Shown here in pieces: positions 55,316 to 64,000 of a stretch of 64,000 nt of DNA (positions within the stretch are counted from its first letter, which is position 1; every line of letters begins with the position of its first letter). This DNA comes from Schistosoma mansoni (Eukaryota > Platyhelminthes > Trematoda > Strigeidida > Schistosomatidae). The notes below the pieces were generated by a model that saw nothing but the letters and a program-made list of their open reading frames with translations, did no database searches and was not told the origin of the DNA. The position numbers were made by a program, and so were the translations under genes. The stretch is from NCBI RefSeq assembly GCF_000237925.1, contig NW_017385989.1:496001-560000 (forward strand). The letters run 5' to 3'.

Positions 55316-55724
55316 TACGTTGATGGTAGTTCGTTGATGACATGTACTTTTGCAGAAATATATCACTACAATACATTCTCAGTTAAATTGTTCAAAGATT
55401 ACTGTTAGTGAATTTTTATGTACACAATTAATTGTGAGATGAAGTTACGGAGAATGATTGGAATTCTGAGATTACAATTATTACTGTTTTTAAGCATTCT
55501 ACATTCATCCAAACATTACCTAGTATAACCCTTACAATGAAATATCGAGGTTTTGAATTCGAATGAAGCCATAGGTGTTCACTAACAAAGTGTTCTAAAA
55601 TAAAATGAATTAGTTGTTCATATTCTTCGGTTGGTGACATATATTTATATTCATGAGTTCATTCACAAACAAACTACTGAAGTCCCTAAATTTCATGAGT
55701 CAATATTTAAACACATAAATATTT

Positions 55725-56215
55725 GTACAAAGGAGCACCAGATATATATGCACCACACAAATCACATTTGATTTGTGTGACGGCTGTGACACTGCTCAGA
55801 TGCCCAAACCGAAGCAGGTGGTTTTTTAGGGTGCCACACCCGGAGCCTTTGACCTAAAGGTCTGATCCACAAGACAGTGAAGCATCGTGAGTAGATGCAG
55901 TCCCATGGTAGCCGGTGACCAACGATTGATTCATACGCTATTTGTTCCCTCAGGATACTGGAGCCCATGTGCACCATTGGTTTGGAATGAGGGTTTTCCA
56001 ACTCTCCTAGGTGAACTTTCTGTGTCCACCAACCCGGTTAAAGCTCCGGATATTCGCTTTTTGTCCTCTCAATTTCGTAAACAACAGTAATGCCACTGTG
56101 AGAAGGCAGTGAGTAGGGCTTCCCTTGCAGAGGCTATATACGCATGGCTATGTGAGAATTCGGAGAAGGATAGCGGACTCTCCCCACTCTCGGCCATACC
56201 AGGGCACCTGAGGCC
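55725..56215 (-). repeat. 490-bp repeat, minus-strand copy
   Basis: Complement of the 29680-30180 copy, from AAAGGAGCACCAGATATAT to CCATACCAGGGCACC. No convincing coding sequence. 56216-56780 holds nothing recognisable. Confidence 0.7.
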
Positions 56216-56784
56216 GTGAGTCAATAACTGACTCCAGAATTGTAGACATAAATTTTACTCAACAAATTACATCTGCTTTCATTTAAATGACTGTTGAAAA
56301 CAGAAAAGTAGATTACAGCTATCCAATGGTAGACTAGAAATCCTCAGTAGTTTAAACATATGACGCTTTTAGAAATAATATCTACGGCCTACAAGCAACT
56401 TGAGAATTACGATAGACTACTGGGTTCACATCTTCCGATTCAATGAGATACTATTCTCGGCAAAATTCAACAAGAAAGAGATATTACCAATGATATTGAC
56501 CAATAGTCTTTTAATGTTGTTTAGTGACTAAGATTCATAAACGCTGAAACGTTAAATTCTAACTAATTGTTGTCAATATATCTTACTTATAAAAAGATGT
56601 AGAGATTGTGAAGTTGATCATTGACAGTATTCTGAGTGAATACATTTAAATAGTCCAAATCTTGAACTAGATACCTAATCAAGCTTCCGTTATTCTCAAT
56701 AATTATTTTATTGAAATCAGTTTGTAATGAAAATATTATCTAAAATAATCTATATAAATATGTATCCCAACAATCGCTTGGTGT

Positions 56785-57645
56785 TGTTTACTTGCATCAT
56801 CCCATTGTTATTTAGGACTGCATTTGATCAGTCTGTTGTTGATATATGTGCATCCTGTGAGGACTGCCTCGATATTGCCTTAACTCACAAGCTTTATAAT
56901 CAAAGATAGACAGTGACTAGCAGTGGAGTTCAGGACGCATGTTTCGTCTTATTTGAAACTCGTCAACTGAATGTACCTGCATCTTAGAGTTGATGTTCAC
57001 TCTGAGACTCAAATCGATCACTATTTGCTTCAAACACCATCATGTTATCCACTTAGCTACTAAGTCCTGATAACCACTTGCTTGTGCAATGGGGTGAAGT
57101 TTAAATTCACTTGGTATTGTTAGTTTGACTCCTCTCATTGATGTTTAGGACTGCGACTGGTCAATCTCTATTGGCATATGTGCATACTATGCGTATTGCC
57201 TCGATATTGTCTTAATTCGAAAGTCTTATAAACAAAGATGGATAGTGACTAGCAGTGGAATCCAGGACGCGCGTTTCGTTAGAATGCTTGTGAATTAAGG
57301 CTATATCGAGGCAATACGCACAGTATGCACATATGCCAATTAGAGACTGACTAGTTGCAGTCCAAAACAACATCAATGGGAAGATTCAAACAAACAATAT
57401 TAAGTGACTTCAATTGTCAACTATGTATAAACAAAGATGGATAGTGACTAGCAGTGGAATCCATGACGCATGTTTCGTCTTCTTTGGAACTCGTCAACTG
57501 AATATACCTGAATCTCAGAGTTGATGTTCACTCTGAGACTCAAATTCATCACTATTCACTCTAAACACCATCATGTTATCCACTTAGCTACTAATTCCTG
57601 ATAGACACCTGTTTGTGCAATCGGGGGCGGGGTGAAGTTATAATT
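56785..57645 (-). mobile_element. Cluster of SINE1 copies
   Basis: At least three minus-strand ribozyme regions (about 56925, 57255 and 57455) with intervening SINE1 tails, one of them (57285-57420) in plus orientation. Cores are degraded or truncated: for example the unit near 57255 stops at GCGCGTTTCGTT and jumps to the tail. Heads with weak box sequences are near 57000-57070 and 57530-57605. The cluster ends about 325 bases before the cathepsin-like start codon. Confidence 0.7.
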
Positions 57646-57969
57646 ACTAAACTTATTTATTACAATTTGTAACTAAATTCACCCTTCATAATCATATCAT
57701 GATATGGAAATCATTAGTCCAAAGTACAATCTATTTGTATTGAATAACCAAAAAACAAACTACCCCATTACTATGATTATCAACTATATTTATAAGTTTC
57801 ATTGTGTTACTATGTAGAATAACAGATTTTAAGAGTTTTTTTTATTTTAAAAAAGAGAACTTTGGTTTCTATGACGTTATATCTACATATATACCTCTAT
57901 ATATATGGATGTCCCCTCATTTCATATGACAACTTGAAAATCTCTTTTTGTTGGCAAATTTCATTCATA
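57646..57969 (+). other. Upstream region of the cathepsin-like gene
   Basis: AT-rich, about 320 bases. A T-rich tract precedes TTTAAAAAAGAG near 57848. An upstream in-frame ATG exists at 57862 but gives no signal peptide. No clear TATA box can be named. Confidence 0.4.
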
Positions 57970-60900
57970 ATGATTATAAACTTTCTTATTATTATTATAT
58001 CATCATTCTTGATTTTATCTTTCAATTGTGAATTATATAATCAATCCTGGGATAATAATAATAATAATAATAATAATACTATCGATTATTATTTATTATG
58101 GTTGACATGGCAACTACGTTATAATCAGTATTATCAAAAAACTGATGAATTAAAAGATTTTTATTATTGGCAATTAAATATACAAAAAATATTATTACAT
58201 AATTTATATTATGATTTAGGGATAAAAACTTATCGGAAATCAATAAATCAATATACAGCAATAAATTGGAATGAATTTTATAATCAAAAAATTAAAAAAA
58301 ATAATCAATATTTCAAAAATACAAAAAAAATGAATAAATTACGTAATAATAATATTAATAATGATAATAATATACCAGAATACGTTGATTGGAGAAACAA
58401 TGATACAGTGACACCAGTAAAGACACAAGTTAGTTTCTTCTTTATCTTTTTGTATATTATTTATCAAAATATGCTTTGTTATGACTTTTAAAAGAAGGCC
58501 GTTGCCAATTTGTTGTGGTCTCATATCTGGCTTCTTATCACGTGAATTATCCATCAGTCAGAATACGACGTGTCTAATCTTAATACTGTGCCAAATCAAT
58601 GACGTTCGACCAGTATGAGTAGTCTAGCGCCCTTATTGGTCCTTTATTCACCTAGCCCTTCCAGTTGAGTCCAGAACACCAAATACAGCTTTTGCTATGT
58701 GAATCATTGATTTCAAGCATACTCGGTTTATATACCAGACAGACAGATCGCATCACACCATAAAATAGAAAATAATATTTGTACAACATCAAGACAAATG
58801 TGGCTGTGAACGTGGGATACAGTAATCAATAAACTGAATCGTACAGTAATAATTCATAGGTCAAAATGAATCTTATCATAAGATGAATACAGATATACAC
58901 AATCTAGTTACTCAATATTTAAACAATAAGAATATATATAGAATAATCGTCCATTAATAGGTTCTGGGGGTTACCTGTACTTATGTCTTCGCTAGGATGT
59001 AACATGCTTCATTCCTTTTTACTTTTTTTCCTGAGAATTTTATTCTTTTCCGTGGTTGTATTGAATAAATAGTGTGTCCAGAAAATAATATGCAAAAATT
59101 GAAGTCATGAAGACCCTACTTAATAAGATTTAAAGTATATCAATCTTCTTTTTATAAGAAAGTTCATCTAAATTTGATCAAATGGTTTGACAGTATTTGG
59201 GTGCTAAGTTGATGGGAAACATTAAAAAGGAAGAATGTATTTGTATCTGGGCAGCATCATTGATGAACACGGTGAATCTGATGCAGATGTGAAGACCCGG
59301 GTCGGCAAAGCAAGAGCAGCATATTTACAACTGAAGAATATCTGGAACTCAAAACAACTTTCAACAAACACCAAAGTCAGAATTTTCAATACAAATGTCA
59401 GGACAGCTCTACTGTATGGAGCGGAAATCTGGCGAACTACGAAAGTCATCATCCAGAAGATACAGGTGTTTATTAACAATTGTCTACGCAAGATAATTCG
59501 GATCCGTTGGCCAGACACTATCAGCAACAAGCTATTGTGGGAGAGAACAAACCAGATTCCATCCAGAGGAGGAAGAAATGAGGAAGAATTGGTGGAAGTG
59601 GATAGGACACAAATTAAGGGAAGCAGTCAACTGCGTCACAAAGCAAGCTCTTACTTGGAATCATCAACGCCAAAGGGAAAGTGGAATATCAAAGAACACA
59701 TTACACTGAGAAATGGGAACAGATATGAGAAGAATGAACAACAATTGGACAGAATTAGAAAGGAAGGCCCAGAACAGAGTGTGTTGGAGAATGCTGTTCT
59801 GTGACCTATACTCGATTGAGATTAACAGGCATAAGTAAGTAAGTAATGTATTTGTCAAATCGGTCGTTCGATGCTTGTCTTATCAAAAAGAATTTGAGAA
59901 CGTTACTCGGCTCAGTTGGAAAGAGATGGGAATGGCTCAATAAGAAGTTCAATGATCGAACAACTTGAGAACATAAGTCATTCAATCAAAGCGATCTTTG
60001 TGTTCAAAGTCACCTACAAGACAAATAGAAAGCCGCCAAAAACAGCTATATTCCATCTTGTTAACACTATCAAAGTAATAGCTATACTTCTGCAAAAGCC
60101 AGGATTATGTGTCCAAAAGAAACTGGTACAACTTCTTCTTCTACCATGGTTTTTTTTTATGTTGGTTTGTTCTCTGAGCTGGATGTTTTGGTCGTAGAGC
60201 CTTCATCATCCTTCTGAACGACATCATCAGTACAAACTTCGGGTAGAAGTGAAGTGTTTAAATTTCTTCACATGTGATTCACAGCTTGTCCTCTGCACCT
60301 CGATGTTGATTGGTTCTTATTGACCTTAAATCTGTCATTGTTTATTTCTTTGTTTTGGTTGTATCTCCTATTGGTTTGATTTTTGTTCCTATGTTCCTGC
60401 ATAATTTTCTTGATTGGTTGATAGATTGGATTGATTTCAATATGTTTGTTTATTGCTGATTGACCTGAGTGCCAAGCTTCTAAAAATTCTCTGGTATTTT
60501 TGGAATTGCCTCTGTCCAAAATCTGCACATTTTCCCAGTCGAATGTATGTCCGTAGTTGTCCACGTGTATTGATATGAGTGAAGAAATGTCGACACTATC
60601 TGCTTCCCTTCTATCATCTCTATAAACCGTTTGTCCTCAAATGCTTTCTTTACGTTCCTGTGATCTTCCTCATCACAATTCTTCTGAATTTCAACATTTT
60701 ATCTTACCACACTAAGCCTTCTCTTCTTTATTATAATCTCCTTATTTATCTTTATGATGGATGTTCATGTTGTCAACAAAGTTATTATTAGTATACGGTT
60801 GTGGAGATTGTTGAGTTTTTATTAAGATCATGAACAGATGAATGTAAGACCACCATTGAAAACACGGAAACACTGAATAGCCATTTCATCCTAGTATGGA

Positions 60901-63364
60901 ACTATTCAGCAGTGCACATTCATCCAATCATGATCTCAATAAAAAAATTACCATCAGAAAAGGTTTTTGTGAAGATTTAGTATTTTCATAGTACTTTCAT
61001 AGGCGAGGTCGTGGATGCGCACTACTGAAGAGTTCCACAATAGGACAAAAATGTTACCATTAGTTTCTTTTGATCAAAATAACGTTCTTATGCTTTTGTT
61101 TATTCTGTTTCACTGTTATCATATTTAGCAGGATTTGATTATCATTATTATTGTAATTACTATCATTTTGAAAGATAAGTAGTATGTATATTTGCGATTG
61201 TACAGCTTTGAAAATGAATTCGCTGAAACGAGAGCTCTTCATTGAACTTATCTTTCTCATTTTACTGATCAGTTGGTATATTCCGTTCACCTAATCACGT
61301 TCCGTAGGTTTGAAACAAATTTGTTAACCCTAAGTAATTCTCCGGAATATATTTCAGGTGTTCTGTCATTCAGATTACCAATCGAAAATCTCGCCGGTAA
61401 GTAGAGGTCAGATGTACTCAGCAGTGGAAGGAATCGAAGATCGTTGACAGCTGACAACTTCAGTAAATAAGTTCACATATTTATTTGACAGACTATCCAT
61501 GATAACTAGGATATCATCAGAACGTCTTCTATCTACAGATTTAACTCAGATATATTGTGATTATCGTTTTCTATAGGAAGACTGTGCATCTTCATGGGCA
61601 ATTGCTTCAGTTGAAGCGCTAGAAGGGCAAGTCAAAATCAAGACAGGAACTCTTACTCCATTATCTTCACAACAACTGGTAGACTGTGCTGGAGATCATG
61701 AGTGTGTGGAGAATCCAGTATCCGTAGCATTTGATTTTATAAAACAGAATGGTGTAGAATCTCAACAAGATTATCCTTTTACTGGAAAAGTAAGTATATC
61801 ATTGATGATTGTATTATTCAAAGCCATAAGACAACAGACTATTAAAATTTAAACTACAATTATGGTTTAAAGACTTACTAATGGATACAAAATGAAATCC
61901 AACCTTTGACTTAATATTTGTGAATCACTTATTCTGATAAAAGTTTCTTATGCTTATACAAGTACGGTTCGTCAGGTTATTATTTAGAAACATCTATTTA
62001 TTTGTTTATTTTTTAAATCTACTTATTAGCTTTATTCAGTATTATATTATTGTTACGGTATAGAATTCTCAGCACAAAGTATTTCAATAAGTTACCGTTT
62101 CTTACTTCTTGGTCAATCCTGACGATAAAGACTGAATGGTCTCAAGCTAGAAGTTAGCAGTTCAGGAATCGATATCTGAATAATGTACATCATTTTCGCT
62201 GCATATTGCCATCAACCACGATATCTCTGATTGTGTCTTTTGCAACTTGTACAACAAAAAGTTGTACACTTTTCAGAAACGTGCCTGAATAGGTTATGCG
62301 ATTAGTAGACATAATGATGTGTTAAAACAAACAAAAGACAGATAACTTGTTGAAATATATAGATGACAGGAACAAGTAGCCCAGATGTTCAAACAGGCCG
62401 CCAATCCATAGAATTAATACTCTTTTTCAAATAGAATAAAGCCTGCCTCAATTGTTGTTCTGGCTTTGTTCAAACATCATTTAGGAACACGTATAGCATA
62501 GTATGGTATACAACTATGCACTGGAATAAGTAGTCATTTTTTTAACCAAAAGTAAATGTCGAACTCATAGTACACTTCCCAAACATCTAAATTATACACA
62601 AGTAATTGTCATCATACATTCACAAGGCTAATAGAATATCAGAGATATTCTCTGAAATATTCTTTCACTTTATGATTTATTGTGATACAAATGTCAACAC
62701 AGTTTTACTGTATGGGGCAGAGACGTGGAAAACTACGAAAGCCATTATCCAGAAGATGCAGGTGTTTATTAACAATTGTCTACGCAAGATAATTCGGATC
62801 CGTTGGCCAGACACTATCAGCAACATTCTAGTATGGGAGAGAACAAACCAGATTCCATCCAGAGGAGGAAGAAATGAGGAAGAATTGGTGGAAGTGGATA
62901 GGACACACGTTGAGGAAATCATCCAACTGCGTCACAAGACAAGCCCTCACATGTAATCGTCAAGGCCAAAGAAGAAGAGCAAGACCAAAGAACAAATTAC
63001 GCCGAGAAATGGAGACAGACATGAGAGAAATGAACAAAAACTGGATAGCACTAGAAAGGAATGCGCATGACAAAGTAGGTGTGTTGGAGAATGCTGGTTG
63101 GCGGCCTATGCTCCAGTGGGAGTAACAGGCTTAAGTAAGTAAGTAATATTATTTATTGTACAAAATCTTAAGCCAAAGATTTTTGAATGTCTTTTTAACA
63201 TCTTTTTAGGTTGGAAATTGTACATATGATTCATCAAAGAAAGTAACAACTATATCCTCATACATACAAGTGGATGATAATGAGGAAGAGCTTCAAAAAG
63301 CTGTATATAACATTGGCCCTATAGCAGTAAGAATTGCTATGACTCAGGAGTTTCTCACTTACGG
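57970..63364 (+). CDS. Cathepsin L-like papain-family protein with Cys-to-Ser active site, 3' partial
   Basis: Papain-family (C1A) protein. Exons: 57970-58428, 61577-61789 and 63210-63364; all GT-AG, first two junctions phase 0, third phase 2. The gene continues past the window. The ATG at 57970 is chosen over one at 57862 because it starts a clear signal peptide (residues 1-20). Residues 29-36 are eight Asn. The I29 prodomain shows a degenerate ERFNIN pattern (D59, D63, W67, N70, I74, N78). The mature part begins near IPEYVDWR (135-142). Papain Gln19 is kept as Q153, but the usual CGSCW is CASSW, with S159 where the catalytic Cys should be. LVDC is kept, but GCNGG is replaced by ECVEN (195-199). 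A sequon NCT follows YPFTGKVG. The His and Asn residues are not in view. It may be a pseudoprotease or a Ser variant; activity is unknown. Confidence 0.85.
58511..59004 (+). mobile_element. Solo LTR-1 in cathepsin intron 1
   Basis: From TGTTGTGGTCTCAT to GGATGTAACA, about 494 bp, starting only 83 bases after the exon-1 donor. Target duplication not evident. Confidence 0.7.
59245..59844 (+). mobile_element. 5'-truncated RTE-A with 11-bp target duplication
   Basis: AATGTATTTGT flanks it at 59234-59244 and 59845-59855. Codes for [40 protein letters not shown] and [20 protein letters not shown], then shifts frame; ends in TAAG repeats. Confidence 0.9.
60150..60600 (-). mobile_element. Penelope-like element fragment
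   Basis: The minus-strand open frame 60268-60564 reads [20 protein letters not shown] and [20 protein letters not shown], a stretch typical of the region after the GIY-YIG endonuclease in Penelope-like elements. The downstream end (60155-60300) matches 37585-37800. It begins after an AT-rich stretch; 59856-60149 is not assigned. Confidence 0.65.
60828..61050. mobile_element. Degenerate SINE2 inverted pair
   Basis: A minus-strand SINE2 tail/ribozyme region (60840-60915) is followed by a plus-strand ribozyme fragment (61005-61050, ACTGAAGAGTTCCACAATAG). Cores are mutated. 61051-61576 shows nothing else recognisable. Confidence 0.55.
62684..63150 (+). mobile_element. 5'-truncated RTE-A with 9-bp target duplication
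   Basis: ATTTATTGT flanks it at 62675-62683 and 63151-63159. Codes for [20 protein letters not shown] and [16 protein letters not shown], then frame-shifted C-terminal blocks, and ends in TAAGTAAGTAAG. It ends 60 bases before cathepsin exon 3. 61790-62674 shows nothing recognisable. Confidence 0.85.
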
Positions 63365-63480
63365 GTAATTAAATTATAAATAATTATTCATCGATCAGAA
63401 GGGGTTTTGTGTAGATTTCAGTATTTTCATAGTTGAAATCATGAGTCAATTGAAGCTAGACCACCATGGAAAACCTGGAA

Positions 63481-63526
63481 GCACTGAACGGCCGTTTCGT
63501 CCTATCATGGGACTCCTCAGCAGTGC
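63481..63526 (-). ncRNA. Hammerhead ribozyme motif, SINE2 type
   Basis: Minus strand: helix I GCACTG/CAGTGC perfect, core CTGAGGA, helix II GTCC/GGAC perfect with loop CATGATA, GAAA, CGGCCG, then GTT where GTC is usual (U is allowed at the cleavage position). Structurally the best copy in the window. Confidence 0.75.
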
Positions 63527-63696
63527 GCATCCACGATCCCGCACTCGCTGGTGAACGGTTGCTCAAACATCGTGGATTGGTTGAAGTTAGACGTTAACAC
63601 CATTGGATGCCGGCTCAGTGGTCTATCGGTCAATTGCTCTGACGCGAAACTGGTAGGTCCTAGGTTCGAATCTCGCGAGTGCGGGACCGTGGATGC

Positions 63697-63742
63697 GCAC
63701 TGCTGAGGAGTCCCATAACAGGACGAAACGGCTTTCCAGTGC
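63697..63742 (+). ncRNA. Hammerhead ribozyme motif, SINE2 type
   Basis: Helix I GCACTG/CAGTGC perfect, core CTGAGGA, helix II GTCC/GGAC with loop CATAACA, GAAA, CGGCTT, then TTC before the cut. Helix III is weakened, other parts intact. Confidence 0.65.
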
Positions 63743-63908
63743 TTCCAGGTTTTCCTTGGTGGTCTAGCTTCAATTGACTCATGATTACAACTATGGAAAT
63801 AATTATTTGTTAAGATGATTTTTTTTCATCCACGAAATGTTACCTACGTTACATCACGATATTACTTATAACGTAGAAATGTTTAAAATTTATTGCATAA
63901 CATTACAG

Positions 63909-63941
63909 TACGAGTGTTTGCAATTTCACAAACAAGGAGGT
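63909..63941 (+). CDS. Possible fourth exon of the cathepsin-like gene
   Basis: An acceptor CATTACAG at 63901-63908 would continue the phase-2 donor at 63364 in frame, giving GTSVCNFTNKE before a possible weak GTCAAT donor. This could match the Y-x-x-G-V-Y-x-x-x-C stretch of cathepsins. Without that donor the frame closes at a TAA soon after. Support is weak because the window ends here. Confidence 0.2.
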
Positions 63942-64000
63942 CAATAAAAGTGTTAAAAAAGGCCAAATTAGCTAAGGAAGATGCTAATCAAAAAAAGAAA

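Larger units (their letters stand above)
63393..63805. mobile_element. SINE2 inverted dimer with two opposing ribozymes
   Basis: A minus-strand tail and ribozyme (63393-63545) and a plus-strand head, B-box GGTTCGAATC, ribozyme and tail (63560-63805) form a foldback, with AGTCAATTGAAGCTAG and its complement at the outer ends. It begins about 30 bases after the cathepsin exon-3 donor. Confidence 0.75.

Noticed and set aside
57862-57969. Longer N-terminus of the cathepsin-like protein from the ATG at 57862
   Set aside because: The 36 extra residues do not form a signal peptide and push the clear hydrophobic leader inside the protein; the ATG at 57970 is better.
63364-63392. Extension of cathepsin exon 3 past its donor
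   Set aside because: Reading on gives an immediate in-frame stop in the intron, and GGGTAATT is an acceptable donor.

Overview
The window looks like nuclear DNA of a blood fluke (genus Schistosoma). The evidence is AT-rich DNA with multi-exon genes, tRNA-headed retroposons that carry hammerhead ribozymes of the schistosome Sm-alpha type, RTE-like LINEs ending in (TAAG)n, CR1-like LINEs, Penelope-like and Merlin elements, and many solo LTRs. The species cannot be decided by eye. Two 200-N assembly gaps lie at 5772-5971 and 41593-41792.

Three host genes can be assembled, all on the + strand. (1) 13621-27160 is a complete eight-exon mitochondrial carrier closest to uncoupling protein 4 (SLC25A27), with a 33-nt first intron. 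(2) 39155-50195 is a complete five-exon WD40 protein of 374 residues that resembles WDR86. (3) 57970-63364 is the 5' part of a papain-family (cathepsin L-like) gene that runs off the window. Its active-site Cys is replaced by Ser and its GCNGG-type motif is missing. Introns supply most of the length of all three genes and are packed with mobile DNA. No functional link between the genes is evident.

Layout: 1-13.3 kb is intergenic, with RTE-B fragments, a broken CR1-like LINE interrupted by a second LINE and a gap, two minus-strand CR1-like pieces and one long plus-strand CR1-like copy. 13.6-27.2 kb is the carrier gene. 27.5-39.1 kb is intergenic (RTE-B, solo LTRs, an RTE-A copy, a foldback element, a Merlin copy). 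39.2-50.2 kb is the WD40 gene. 50.4-57.9 kb is intergenic (Merlin, foldback element, LTR, clustered hammerhead SINEs). 58-64 kb is the cathepsin-like gene.

Names used here: SINE1, SINE2 and SINE3 are three tRNA-headed hammerhead retroposons. RTE-A and RTE-B are two LINE families. LTR-1 and LTR-2 are two solo-LTR families. FB1 and FB2 are two foldback families. The most unusual observations are the Cys-to-Ser cathepsin, three hammerhead retroposon families side by side (SINE2 also as inverted dimers), a long-armed foldback family that repeatedly carries hammerhead SINEs, and a 162-bp retroposon that uses the RTE-A tail.
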